A DNA stretch of 64,000 nucleotides, from positions 1-64,000 of the forward strand of contig NZ_QLLL01000012.1 in NCBI RefSeq assembly GCF_003259335.1, written 5' to 3'. The stretch's first letter is position 1, and every line of letters begins with the position of its first letter. The notes under the pieces are model-generated. The model did not search any database and was not told the origin of the DNA. It was given only the letters and a program-made list of their open reading frames with translations. Below are positions 46,501 through 54,223 of this stretch, piece by piece. The position numbers were made by a program, and so were the translations under genes. Source of the DNA: Chitinophaga skermanii (GTDB lineage: Bacteria; Bacteroidota; Bacteroidia; Chitinophagales; Chitinophagaceae).

Positions 46501-47733
46501 GTCGGCGGTTAATTTACTATAGAGATCATTCGTTCCCCGGTCGGGCACCTTCGAATTTGTGAGTACATTGATCCCGGTATTATAAGGTTTGTACTCGGCC
46601 ATATCCATCAAACCAACGATATCGCGGGTTTCGGTGGTGGCCCCTGTTTTATTCGTGACCCATACCTCGATCCGCGTGACGTTCGCGAGGGAACGTATGA
46701 CGGGCAAATTACTCATGGAGTAATTGAAGGTATCTCGGAAGAATTGCGCTAAGAGGAAGTGACGGTTATCTTCGTACTGGTCGGCCGTGATGGCAAAGTC
46801 GGAGGTTTGCGCTCCGCCACGCAGTTGGAGATTTTGCTTTTGGGATTTTTGGTTAGAGAGAACGCTGGTAACGGTTAGTCGGCCGAATTGTAGTTGCGTT
46901 TTCACACCAAAAAGCGATTGCACACCGGAAATTAAGGAAGTGCGTAAAGGGAAACTTACGTTACCCGCTTCTATTTTCTTAATAATTTCATCGTCGTACC
47001 CTGTGTATTCGAGCTTAATTTGGTTCTCGAAGTCGAAGGTCGACTGGGTATTATAGTTAGTGGTTAGTTTAAGTTTATCCCCGATTCTACCAACAAGGTT
47101 CATGTTGATATCCATATCGAAGTCGAACCCACCGTTTTTACGGGCGCGTTCTACGAGTACGGGGTTTTTGATATTCTGACCTTGGTAACCGAAAGTGAGT
47201 CCTAAGCTACCTTGTGGGCGTAGATCAACCTTAGTACCTCCGAATATGCGATCGAAGGCCTTTCCGCCGCTGTTGAGGACGGGGGCTGCACTTTTTTGGT
47301 TGAGGTTAGAGATCGTGCTGGCTCTTTTTTGCCAGTACGCCTCTTCACTTTGGGCTGACTGCATTTTGTAGAACTCGCCGAATGACATCACCGTGGGTTG
47401 TCGATAATATTGACTACCAATCATTTCCTTCACGGTATACTGTTTTGTAACCGGGTCGTACTCGACGGTTTTCGTAATATTCGATGGATCTTTAAGATCA
47501 ATGGTGTTTTTCACGGGATCAGTCACCCCTGTTCCTCTCCGGTCGCGGATAGGAAACTTCAGGGTATCGGGAGCTTTAGGTGTAGTATCAGTTGTTACGA
47601 GTTTCTCAATTGCTTCAAAACTGCTTCCATAGGATCGATAGGAATTTGACGTTCTGTTCCTGGCTGCCGTGTCAACAATAACAAAAGATACAACGCCTAC
47701 TATAGCAATAGCACCATAGTTAATCTTTGCCAA
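40504..47733 (-). CDS. sprA: Type IX secretion translocon SprA
   Basis: Giant outer-membrane barrel (about 36 strands in the known structure) that is the T9SS export pore; 2,409 residues, the usual size. Recognisable blocks include GSLGLTFGYQGQNIKNP, KLTTNYNTQSTFDFENQIKL, VYIDDFEGARNGYDL, PGFNFLFGYQPDKRWLDKF and TRGGLTFRYMLAQ at the end. The reading frame can start only at a TTG (47733): an in-frame TAA lies two codons upstream and no ATG or GTG occurs before the signal-like segment INYGAIAIVGVVSFVIVD. It lies 35 bases downstream of ruvA. Confidence 0.97.
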   Translation of the reverse strand: MAKINYGAIAIVGVVSFVIVDTAARNRTSNSYRSYGSSFEAIEKLVTTDTTPKAPDTLKFPIRDRRGTGVTDPVKNTIDLKDPSNITKTVEYDPVTKQYTVKEMIGSQYYRQPTVMSFGEFYKMQSAQSEEAYWQKRASTISNLNQKSAAPVLNSGGKAFDRIFGGTKVDLRPQGSLGLTFGYQGQNIKNPVLVERARKNGGFDFDMDINMNLVGRIGDKLKLTTNYNTQSTFDFENQIKLEYTGYDDEIIKKIEAGNVSFPLRTSLISGVQSLFGVKTQLQFGRLTVTSVLSNQKSQKQNLQLRGGAQTSDFAITADQYEDNRHFLLAQFFRDTFNYSMSNLPVIRSLANVTRIEVWVTNKTGATTETRDIVGLMDMAEYKPYNTGINVLTNSKVPDRGTNDLYSKLTADPASRYTGTVVSRLLAMGLQPVQDFEKTFARKLDSTQFTINRQLGFISLNQQLQPDEVLAVAYEYTYNGRVYRVGEFSQDVPPDQNNSANQRILFLKLLKATSARPTLPIWDLMMKNIYATGAYQLNRQDFKLDVLYKDPGSEDRQPSDKRYIPDARGSYEGMPIISILNLDRLNNQNDPQPDGIFDYVEGYTINSQNGRIMFPMLEPFAQGVQKAFGGNAALEKKYMYRELYDSIKVVAQQFPQLNRYVMRGSYKSSNSSEIMLGGYNIPPGSVTVTAGGQLLRENYDYVIDYNMGRLKIINSGILSSGVPINVQFENNANFGMQVRNYLGTRFDYFVNDKLSIGSTIVRMSERPYYQKVNYGDDPIKNTVVGLDVNYNSDWKGLTRFLDKLPNYKTETPSIINFTGEVARLFPGHSKLVNAAGSKQGQVYIDDFEGARNGYDLKFPSTSWSLASTPKDAADEAGNILFPEADATNDLSYGKNRALLAWYIIEPTLQIPKSPSLPPNITADEQSDPRVRLVYQKDVFPNRSTDFGQSQLSTLDLAFYPTERGPYNFDASDSVTANGRLRFPTKRWGGIMRAIDNSDFETANIEFIEFWVQDPFIMNRNSKGGDLYFNLGNVSEDVLKDSRKFFENGLPDPNKDPNKIDTSNWGRIPKFQQQITQAFDNDPAIRKYQDVGFDGLNSQDEVSYRSNYINQLVSRFGAGSPIVREAMKDPSNDDYHFYRGADYDAEKKSILERYKRINGPEGNSPVSDNNSQFSSAATNYPESEDLNRDNTMNESEEYFQYRVKLTPDMQVGQNYIVDKIVTKVKLPNNSEGTETWYQFKVPISNYDKKVGNIPDFKSIRFMRMFLTNFEDSVVLRFAKLELVRNQWRRYLYELKPGDPMPVDQSTLFNVSAVNIEENAKRTPIPYVVPPGIIRQNTLSANNTNILLNEQALSMQVCNLQDGESRALYKGTNLDLRQFSKLEMFIHAEAMNDQNSLRDGQLHAIIRLGSDFTDNYYEYEIPLTVTPWNTSDAMTIWPSVNDLNVALDKFSQLKQKRNQAGQSPLIPYSERDGANFLTIVGNPSLGELRNVMIGVINPKDDGMPKCAEIWFNEMRLTGLDEKGGWAALARMDLQLADLGTLTVSGNMHTAGFGNIDQRVNERFRDNYLQYDVATNLDLGKLLPKRTGLTIPVYAGYSQTTSTPEYDPYDLDIKLKDKLHLARTKAERDSIKRQAEDFTSITSLNFTNVRKLSMDKTKVHLWDIENFDVSYSFSQINRHNPLIENDVLTKHRGGLGYTYAAPSKFLTPFKKMVKSKSPWLGLIRDVNFNYVPSLLSFRADVTRQFGATQIRNIGGGPYKMPETYNKYFTFDRYYGLKWQLTQSINVEFNAVNNARIDEPDGRITGEKRDTVRRNFFKGGRTTNYFHSATLTYTLPTSKLPLVDWTNINLSYGTDYRWIGASRLALYLGNAIENTQQKTLTSELKFTELYNKSKFLRKVLGTSNYTTSQVPPGMNSNDFGKSTNVKVESNNGDVPKIWKIVLTPLLSLKRVTVNYSENSGTRLPGYIDSAKVLGQNWASMAPGFNFLFGYQPDKRWLDKFAQKGLITPDTTFNLQFQQQFTQRLEIQANFELLRDFKVDLNLVKSFTKSHGELYKNSGDSGFTHLNPYDAGGFEVTFIAIKTVFDKIDAEQGMSKTFKNFEAYRQVISDRLARENPYNSDPGVPTQNPKDPTYKYGYSRYAQDVLIPAFLAAYTGKDPEKIGLLKNNNSSIRSNPFANIWPRPNWRVTYTGLSRLAPFRNFLTNFTISHGYIGNLMMSSYNTNLAFEDPRLAGYPAFVDTVSGNYVPYFMVPNLTMGERFEPLLGINLTFTNTLDVKLEYKKSRTLSLSLIDYQLSEIRSSEIAVGAGYRLRGFKLPFSIGKDGGKKMMNDLNIRLDMSFRDDKTVNNKLDADIVIPTSGQKVIGIMPTIDYVVNNRVNLRFFYERKQSIPVISTSYPITTTRGGLTFRYMLAQ

Positions 47734-47768
47734 GCGAAATTAGATTTTATAGAGGTCAGTGTTAAGTA

Positions 47769-48356
47769 TTATAAACTTTTCAGGGATTTCTTGATAAGCG
47801 CCTCTAAATCAGTCGTCGACGGGTCTGCCTTCAATACTTTCTGGATGGCTTGTTCTGCCATATTACGGGCAATTCCAAGCGTGATTAGTGCATTTAACGC
47901 GTCATCTTGTATTGTATTGTTTGGGGTGAAAGATAAATTAACGGTATCTACATTTACACGTTTCATTTTATCCTTTAATTCGAGGATGATGCGTTTGGCT
48001 GTTTTGGCGCCGATACCTTTAACACCTTCGAGCATTTTCTCATTTTCCATGAGGATAGCTCTTTGAATATCTGCCGGTTGTAGTGAGGATAACATCATGC
48101 GAGCAGTGCTGGCCCCGATGCCGGATACGCTGATGAGGTGTAAGAACATCTGCTTTTCCGCATCATCAAAAAAACCGTAGAGCGTGTGCGCATCTTCTTT
48201 AATATGCAAATATGTTAATAATTTGCACGATTCCAAATGTTGAATTTGGGAATACGTGTTTAAACTTATTTGTACTTCATAGCCTAAGCCTTGGATATCA
48301 ACATGCACAAGGGCTGGCGTTTTATAGGTAAGTTTCCCGTTAAGGTAAGCTATCAT
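47769..48356 (-). CDS. ruvA: Holliday junction branch-migration protein RuvA
   Basis: Tetramer that binds four-way junctions and recruits RuvB; 195 residues. OB-fold about 1-62, two HhH motifs (LISVSGIGASTARMML, LEGVKGIGAKTAKRIILEL), and the flexible C-terminal domain III that contacts RuvB (about 145-195). The pairing ruvA-sprA is on one strand, probably one transcript. Confidence 0.97.
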   Translation of the reverse strand: MIAYLNGKLTYKTPALVHVDIQGLGYEVQISLNTYSQIQHLESCKLLTYLHIKEDAHTLYGFFDDAEKQMFLHLISVSGIGASTARMMLSSLQPADIQRAILMENEKMLEGVKGIGAKTAKRIILELKDKMKRVNVDTVNLSFTPNNTIQDDALNALITLGIARNMAEQAIQKVLKADPSTTDLEALIKKSLKSL

Positions 48357-48539
48357 ATATAGGTTGAAAACATCAATAAAGAAACAAACTTACATAAAAA
48401 GTCCGATTGCCGAAGTGCCTACCAGGAATGATTCAAGTAAGTTCATATCTTTATTAACAAAATGGTTCCCAGAATCATTTTAGGAAATATTGGGTTAAAT
48501 CGTATTTTTACGCCCATTTTAATATAACATCTTAGCTAT

Positions 48540-49550
48540 ATGAGTAAAATTACGGCCGCCATTACAGCGGTGGGTGGCTATGTTCCCGACTACGTATTAA
48601 CCAACGAGGAATTAACCAAAATGGTTGATACTACAGATGAATGGATTACAACCAGGACGGGCATTAAAGAAAGAAGAATACTAAAAGGCGAAGGCAAAGG
48701 TACATCAGAACTTTGTGTACCGGTGGCATTAGAAATATGTAAGAAGAAGGGTATCACGCCAATGGATATCGACTTATTAATTGTGGCAACTGTCACGCCC
48801 GACATGGTTTTCCCAGCTACGGCGAACGTTGTTTGTGATAAAATAGGTGCTAAAAACGCTTTTGGTTTCGACATTAGCGCTGCTTGTTCCGGCTTTTTAT
48901 ACGCATTGGACACAGGTGCTCGCTTCATCGAAAGCGGTCGTTACAAAAGAGTGATGGTGATTGGAGCCGACAAAATGAGTTCTATCATCGATTACACAGA
49001 TCGTGCAACATGTATCATTTTTGGTGATGGCGCAGGTGGTGTATTATTGGAACCAAATGAAGATGGTTATGGTTTGATCGACAGCGAGTTAAAGAGTGAT
49101 GGTCATGGCCGTGAATACTTGCATATGAAAGCAGGTGGTTCAGCGAAGCCGGCTTCAGCGGAAACAGTTGCTAACCGTGAACACTTCGTGTATCAAGAAG
49201 GTAAAATGGTATTCAAATACGCTGTTGCAAACATGGCTTCTGCTGCAGAAGAAATTATGCGTCGTAATAACCTTACCAGCGAAAACATTGCTTGGTTAAC
49301 ACCACACCAAGCCAACTTGCGCATTATTGCAGCTACTTCCCATGCGATGGGTTTACCAGATGAGAAAGTGATGATTAACATTGATCGTTTCGGTAATACT
49401 ACAGCCGGTACAATTCCATTGTGCTTGTGGGAGTGGGAAAGCAAATTGAAAAAAGGCGACAACATCGTTTTAGCTGCATTTGGCGGGGGCTTCACTTGGG
49501 GTGCTTCGTACATCAAGTGGGCATACGATGGCGATAAAATCGAAAAATAA
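48540..49550 (+). CDS. fabH: Beta-ketoacyl-ACP synthase III
   Basis: Initiates type II fatty-acid synthesis by condensing acyl-CoA with malonyl-ACP; 336 residues. Catalytic Cys in ISAACSGFLYALDTG, His in WLTPHQANLRII, and Asn in DRFGNTTAGTIPL. TTDEWITTRTGIKERR is typical. It is monocistronic, divergent from ruvA-sprA. Confidence 0.96.
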   Translation: MSKITAAITAVGGYVPDYVLTNEELTKMVDTTDEWITTRTGIKERRILKGEGKGTSELCVPVALEICKKKGITPMDIDLLIVATVTPDMVFPATANVVCDKIGAKNAFGFDISAACSGFLYALDTGARFIESGRYKRVMVIGADKMSSIIDYTDRATCIIFGDGAGGVLLEPNEDGYGLIDSELKSDGHGREYLHMKAGGSAKPASAETVANREHFVYQEGKMVFKYAVANMASAAEEIMRRNNLTSENIAWLTPHQANLRIIAATSHAMGLPDEKVMINIDRFGNTTAGTIPLCLWEWESKLKKGDNIVLAAFGGGFTWGASYIKWAYDGDKIEK

Positions 49551-49570
49551 GTTTCTCTATCTCATTCATA

Positions 49571-49610
49571 AACAAGCCGCTAGCACATAACGTGTTAGCG
49601 GCTTGTTCAT
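49571..49610 (+). terminator. Terminator of fabH
   Basis: AACAAGCCGCTAGCAC / GTGTTAGCGGCTTGTT, 16-bp stem with one G-U pair. Confidence 0.9.
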
Positions 49611-49666
49611 TTTACTGTGTCGTTTAAAGTTAATAGCTGCTTGCCTGCTAACCATCAACCTCTCCA

Positions 49667-49933
49667 TCAAAAATACCCAGGGTCTTCGTTGATAAACTCA
49701 TCTGCCTTATAAAACTCGTAAAGATTTGTGCCGCAAAAGGGGCAAAATTTGATGTTCAAATGCTTCACATTTCTTTCCTCTGTCATATAACCAGGCGTCA
49801 CAAAAAATCGGAATAAATTGGTTTTGTCAAAACGTACTTCAGCATCATACTTTACAACCCTGAAGTTCATTCCAATTTCTCGCGATACTTCGTGCCGTAT
49901 GCCTAGCCGGGTGCAACAAAATTTCTTTTGCAT
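49667..49933 (-). CDS. Small protein with zinc-ribbon-like CPFCG
   Basis: 88 residues. An N-terminal FCCTRL and a C-terminal IKFCPFCGTNLYEFYK give two Cys pairs, as in a zinc knuckle. The tail YKADEFINEDPGYF is acidic. No known family is recognised. An overlapping upstream frame (49845-50027, 60 residues, MLTVVVHNNLGECICIPEP) looks protein-like in its first half, so the gene may be longer and frameshifted, or there may be two coupled genes. Confidence 0.55.
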   Translation of the reverse strand: MQKKFCCTRLGIRHEVSREIGMNFRVVKYDAEVRFDKTNLFRFFVTPGYMTEERNVKHLNIKFCPFCGTNLYEFYKADEFINEDPGYF

Positions 49934-50594
49934 GGTCTTGTGTGTATTTAATAGTTAGGCCCACTTCCAACGGTTCCGGTATACAAATACATTCCCCCAG
50001 GTTGTTATGCACAACCACAGTTAACATTTTTGCATAGGAAATTCGGTGAAGTAAAGCTCATCCATAGGTAAACTGCGTACTCTTATACATCCCTTGTTTC
50101 CACTTTAAAAGTGAGAACAACGCGGAACCTGTGAAGCTTCGGAAATCATTACTAGCTCGGGCATTCCATAGGGTTTTCATATGTATGGTATTTTATCATC
50201 AAATACGAAAAAGATATACATCCAGGTAATTGGCAACATCTTTTATGTTGATATATAAGTTTCCTCTCACACAGGTAAGCAGCGTGCAATACTCCATCGT
50301 GTACTAACTATTAATTTTCTACAGCTCCTTCCCATAAAGGATAAAGCGATCGTTTGAGGCCGGAATTTCTGTGTTTAAAATGGCTACATTCTGTTTAGAA
50401 GGCTCTATGGTCGATGCTTTTTACAAAAAAAATCTTACGCTTTTCACTACCTTAATTGGTTAGCAAAATAAAGTCAAGCGACTCATTTCAATAACTAAAA
50501 TTAATAAATACATTTTTTAAAATATAAATACAATCGACTTTTTCAAATTGTTTAGTACAGCTCTCCAATTCTTTAATTTTTGTAATTTCAATAT
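49934..50594. other. Long intergenic region
   Basis: About 660 bases. The left 94 bases hold the possible upstream frame of the Cys-rich small protein. The rest is AT-rich and becomes extremely so before the methyltransferase gene (50440-50590). No repeat array or complete gene is seen; a decayed gene is possible. Confidence 0.4.
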
Positions 50595-51398
50595 ATGAAA
50601 CAGCCCAACAATGGTAACTTCCTCGATCTCAATAAACAAGCATGGAATGATAAGGTAGCGGTTCATTTTCAATCCGATTTCTACAATATGCCCGCTTTCC
50701 TAGCCGGTCAAACGTCTTTACAACCCATCGAACTAGCCCTTCTTGGCGATGTAAAAGGTAAAAAAATACTGCACCTCCAATGCCATTTTGGGCAAGATAC
50801 GCTATCGTTACAACGGTTAGGCGCCCAAGCTACAGGGGTCGATTTCTCGGAGAAAGCCATCGAAAAAGCCCGCGAAGTAAATACCCAGCTCGGCCTCAAC
50901 GCCCAGTTTATTTGCTGTGATATTTATACCCTTCCGGCACATCTGAACGAACAGTTCGATATTGTATTTACCAGCTACGGCACCATTGGCTGGCTACCCG
51001 ACCTGGATAAATGGGCCGGCGTGGTGCAACATTTCTTAAAACCCGGCGGCCAATTCGTGTTTGCCGAGTTCCATCCTTTCATATGGACCTTAGATGATAC
51101 GTTTGAGAAGATACACTACCACTACTTTAACGTAGAAGAAATTGTAGAGAATGTAAGTGGTACGTATACCGACCGGGATGCGCCACTCCAAGCGAAAACA
51201 ATATCTTGGAACCACCCCCTAAGTGAAGTACTTACAGCATTGATGCAGCAAGGGTTACAGCTTACATCCTTCTTGGAATACGATTATTCGCCGTATAACT
51301 GCTTCCCGGGTATGACGGAATTCGCCCCTCATCAATTCCGTTTCAATTCCCACGGTAGTAAAGTACCGTACGTGTACGCGTTAACGGCTGTTAAATAG
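50595..51398 (+). CDS. Class I SAM-dependent methyltransferase
   Basis: 267 residues. SAM-binding motif I reads KILHLQCHFGQDTLSLQRLG, with motif II GVDFSEKAIEKAREV and the post-motif FDIVFTSYGTIGWL. The substrate is not evident. The stop codon is directly followed by the ATG of the mini-ArsR gene, so both are made together. Confidence 0.92.
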   Translation: MKQPNNGNFLDLNKQAWNDKVAVHFQSDFYNMPAFLAGQTSLQPIELALLGDVKGKKILHLQCHFGQDTLSLQRLGAQATGVDFSEKAIEKAREVNTQLGLNAQFICCDIYTLPAHLNEQFDIVFTSYGTIGWLPDLDKWAGVVQHFLKPGGQFVFAEFHPFIWTLDDTFEKIHYHYFNVEEIVENVSGTYTDRDAPLQAKTISWNHPLSEVLTALMQQGLQLTSFLEYDYSPYNCFPGMTEFAPHQFRFNSHGSKVPYVYALTAVK

Positions 51399-51617
51399 AT
51401 GATGATGGCAAAGAAAACAGTAGATACTAAGCACACGATCCCCGTTAAGCTATGCTACTCGCATATCGGCGGAAAATTAGGCATGCGTATTTTTGAGCAT
51501 TTCGAGCAGCAGGGTTGGATTGTACGCGACGAGTCAACAGAAAAGCATTACAAACTCACCCCGCTCGGCGAGCAAGCACTCGCTAAGCTGGGTGTAGATT
51601 TGGAAGGTATTACATAA
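51399..51617 (+). CDS. Mini protein equal to the C-terminal part of ArsR-type regulators
   Basis: 72 residues, starting at the base after the methyltransferase stop (three consecutive in-frame ATGs). The sequence LCYSHIGGKLGMRIFEHFEQ, then GWIVRDESTEKHYKLTPLGE and QALAKLGVDL, resembles the HLAGxLG...RGWL...LTPxG C-terminal segment found in longer ArsR proteins, but the N-terminal HTH is absent. It may be a partner or ligand-binding module. Function unknown. Confidence 0.7.
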   Translation: MMMAKKTVDTKHTIPVKLCYSHIGGKLGMRIFEHFEQQGWIVRDESTEKHYKLTPLGEQALAKLGVDLEGIT

Positions 51618-51640
51618 CAGGTAAACTATACGCGTGTATA

Positions 51641-52336
51641 CTACATCGTAAAGCCGAAGCCTGTTTCCATTAATAATTCATATTTCTGTTTATCGAACCT
51701 ATAAAGGTGGGCACCTTTCTTAGAGCTGGTTTTATCTTTTTCTTCCAGTTTCTCTAAGATGTTCATGGCAAGGATCTTCTTACGGAAGTTGCGTTTATCC
51801 AGCTCGCGTTGGTAAATTTCTTCATACAAATTACGCAACTGGGGCAAGGTAAACTTCTCTGGTAACAACTCGAACCCTACTGGGTGGAAGCGTACTTTCT
51901 CGCGTAAGCGCTTCATGGCCTCTTGTAGCATTAAGTTGTGGTCGAATATTAATTCCGGAATTTGGTGTAGTGATAACCAGTGTGCGCCATGTTCGTTGGC
52001 TAGAAGGCGGTCGTGTTCTTTGATGCGAATTAACGCGTAATAAGTAACAGCAATTACGCGCGAGCCTGTGTCGCGGTTTACTTCGCCGTAGGTATGCAGC
52101 TGGTCCATATAGATATTTTCCATGCCCGTGGTTTGTTTTAAAACCCGTGCTGCTGCTTCGTCTGTACTTTCTTCATCTTGTACAAATCCTCCTACTAAAC
52201 TCCACGCGCCCGCCATAGGATCAACTTTCCGCTTTATGATCAGCAACTTTAATTTGCCATCTTCAAAGCCAAAAATGATGCAGTCTACTGCTACCAAGTG
52301 TTTCGGGGCGTTCTCATAGAAGGAATGCATGCTCAT
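51641..52336 (-). CDS. Nudix-fold transcriptional regulator (NrtR/AraR-like)
   Basis: 231 residues from MSMHSFYENAPKHLVAVDC; an in-frame ATG at 52381 gives a longer form. Nudix domain about 10-145, then a winged-helix C-terminus (about 150-225). The Nudix box keeps GGFVQDEESTDEAA, but the catalytic REUXEE is replaced by RVLKQT, so hydrolysis is unlikely. Bacteroidota Nudix regulators of this type sense sugars or ADP-ribose-like ligands. The target operon is not adjacent in an obvious way. Confidence 0.85.
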   Translation of the reverse strand: MSMHSFYENAPKHLVAVDCIIFGFEDGKLKLLIIKRKVDPMAGAWSLVGGFVQDEESTDEAAARVLKQTTGMENIYMDQLHTYGEVNRDTGSRVIAVTYYALIRIKEHDRLLANEHGAHWLSLHQIPELIFDHNLMLQEAMKRLREKVRFHPVGFELLPEKFTLPQLRNLYEEIYQRELDKRNFRKKILAMNILEKLEEKDKTSSKKGAHLYRFDKQKYELLMETGFGFTM

Positions 52337-52400
52337 AAATCTTTTATTTTGAGGAATCGCAAGATAAAATATAGTTTCCATACTTGCTAGGCCTCTTGGG

Positions 52401-52895
52401 TTATTTAATGTTGAGTGCGAAGGTTGTCATATCCGTTGAGGGTAACTTCGTTACACCTACTTGACGTAACATGGTGATCAACTGGCCACGGTGAAAAGTG
52501 TTGTGATTAAATACGTGTGCTAACGTTACTTCTACCGGTAATTTGAAGTATTGTTTCTGAAAATTATAATATCCATATACATGTGAAAGCTTCTGTGGTG
52601 TTGCCTTTTCAATGAATTGAATATACGCTTTCGATTGGGAAGCCCACTGCTGGTTGATCTCCTCCATCGTATCTTCCATATCAAATGTTGGCGGCGGAAT
52701 TTGTTCCATTAAGTGTATCCTTTGATACCAAATACGCTCGGCATTCCACATGTGGATAACCGTTTTACGCAATGTTGGAAAACTTGATACTATCTCTTGG
52801 TTCAATTTATCTACAGGCAACCCGTTCAAAATATTGATCAAGCGGCCATTTGCCCAAGCATTGTAATTGGCTAAACGAAGTAGGAAATCGTTCAT
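52401..52895 (-). CDS. DinB-family protein
   Basis: 164 residues from MNDFLLRLANYNAWANGRL, the classic DinB start. His ligands: VIHMWNAERIW near residue 47, and HVFNHNTFHRGQLITMLRQ near 130. The -7 box at 52932-52939 lies inside the longer frame, which supports this start. Function unknown. Confidence 0.9.
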   Translation of the reverse strand: MNDFLLRLANYNAWANGRLINILNGLPVDKLNQEIVSSFPTLRKTVIHMWNAERIWYQRIHLMEQIPPPTFDMEDTMEEINQQWASQSKAYIQFIEKATPQKLSHVYGYYNFQKQYFKLPVEVTLAHVFNHNTFHRGQLITMLRQVGVTKLPSTDMTTFALNIK

Positions 52896-52931
52896 GTAAG
52901 TTGTAAATTTGAAATTAAGTACAATCGGGTA

Positions 52932-52939
52932 CAAATGTA
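52932..52939 (-). promoter_or_regulatory. Predicted -7 element of the DinB gene
   Basis: Minus-strand TACATTTG fits TAnnTTTG, 37 bases upstream of the ATG at 52895. -33 box not clear. Confidence 0.45.
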
Positions 52940-53002
52940 AAAACTGTAGCGTGTATTTTACATAGGGTAAGTAGACTTTTCAAACATTTTCAAATCACTA
53001 GC

Positions 53003-54223
53003 ATGAGTAATAAAGTAATCAGCGGGTTTAGTTCGGCTTGTGTACATGAAGGACATGTGCAAGACCCCATGTATGCGCATATTACGCCGATATATGCATC
53101 GTCGACTTTTACGTACGATACGGCGGAGCAAGGAATGCATCGTTTCGAGGGAAAAGAAGAAGGTTATATTTATACACGTTGGGGCAACCCGAATTTCACG
53201 GAGGCAGAGCGAAAGATTGCGGCTTTGGAAGCATTTGGTTTACAAGATGAAAACGGGAAAGACCTAGTATTAAAGGGTATTTTACACGCTTCCGGCATGG
53301 CGGCCTTAACAACGCTTTTCTTGGGGAATTTGAAAGCTGGGGATGCAATTTTAACCCACTTCTCGCTGTATGGCGGAACGGAAGAAATGTTCCAGAAGAT
53401 ATTGCCGAATTTGGGGATCAACAGCATTATCGTAGATATGCACGATTTACATGCAACAGAAGAAACGCTAAAAGCGAACCCGCATGTGAAAATGATGTAC
53501 TTGGAAACGCCTGCCAATCCTACGTTGCAGTGTGTTGACTTGGAAGAATTAACATTCATTGCTAAGAAATATAATCTTGTTACAGCGGTAGACAATACGT
53601 TTGCTACACCTTACTTGCAACAACCATTTGCCTTTGGTGTGGATTATGTATTCCATTCTACAACGAAATTCTTAAACGGTCATGGTACAGCAATTGGCGG
53701 TATTATTATTGGTAAGAATTTGGAATTGATGAATGGTTTCATGACAAAAACGCACCGTTTACTTGGTGGTAATAGCAACCCGTTCGACGCGTATTTATTA
53801 ACCCAAGGCATAAAAACGTTGGAGTTGCGTATGGAACGTCATTGTCATAATGCCATGGAAGTAGCGAACTTCTTAGAGGCGCATCCTGCCATTGAAAGGG
53901 TGAATTACCTGGGCCTCTCCTCTCATCCCGATTTCGCCATTGCTTCAAAGCAAATGAAACACGGTGGTGCGATGATGAGCTTCGAATTGAAAGGCGGTTT
54001 AGAAGCCGGTACGAAATTCATCAATCGCTTGCAATTATGTACCCGCGCCGTTTCCTTAGGCACCTGTGATACATTGGTATCGCATCCCGCCTCGATGACA
54101 CACTATGGCGTACCGAAAGCTACCCGCGAACAATACGGCATCACCGATGGCTTGATCCGAATGAGTGTAGGTATTGAATCCATTACAGATATTATCAACG
54201 ATCTCAAACAGGCTTTACAATAA
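53003..54223 (+). CDS. Cys/Met-metabolism PLP enzyme
   Basis: Trans-sulfuration-family enzyme, 406 residues. PLP lysine in VFHSTTKFLNGHGTAIGG; substrate loop IYTRWGNPNFTEAER; MYLETPANPTLQCVDLEE; C-terminal LCTRAVSLGTCDTLVSHPAS. The family includes cystathionine gamma-synthase, cystathionine gamma-lyase, methionine gamma-lyase and O-acetylhomoserine sulfhydrylase; I cannot separate them reliably from this sequence. It overlaps the next gene by one base. Confidence 0.92.
   Translation: MSNKVISGFSSACVHEGHVQDPMYAHITPIYASSTFTYDTAEQGMHRFEGKEEGYIYTRWGNPNFTEAERKIAALEAFGLQDENGKDLVLKGILHASGMAALTTLFLGNLKAGDAILTHFSLYGGTEEMFQKILPNLGINSIIVDMHDLHATEETLKANPHVKMMYLETPANPTLQCVDLEELTFIAKKYNLVTAVDNTFATPYLQQPFAFGVDYVFHSTTKFLNGHGTAIGGIIIGKNLELMNGFMTKTHRLLGGNSNPFDAYLLTQGIKTLELRMERHCHNAMEVANFLEAHPAIERVNYLGLSSHPDFAIASKQMKHGGAMMSFELKGGLEAGTKFINRLQLCTRAVSLGTCDTLVSHPASMTHYGVPKATREQYGITDGLIRMSVGIESITDIINDLKQALQ

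Noticed and set aside
40504-47733. Many plus-strand ORFs inside sprA (for example 44224-44592 and 45526-45888)
   Set aside because: They are opposite-strand shadows of a well-supported 2,409-residue frame.
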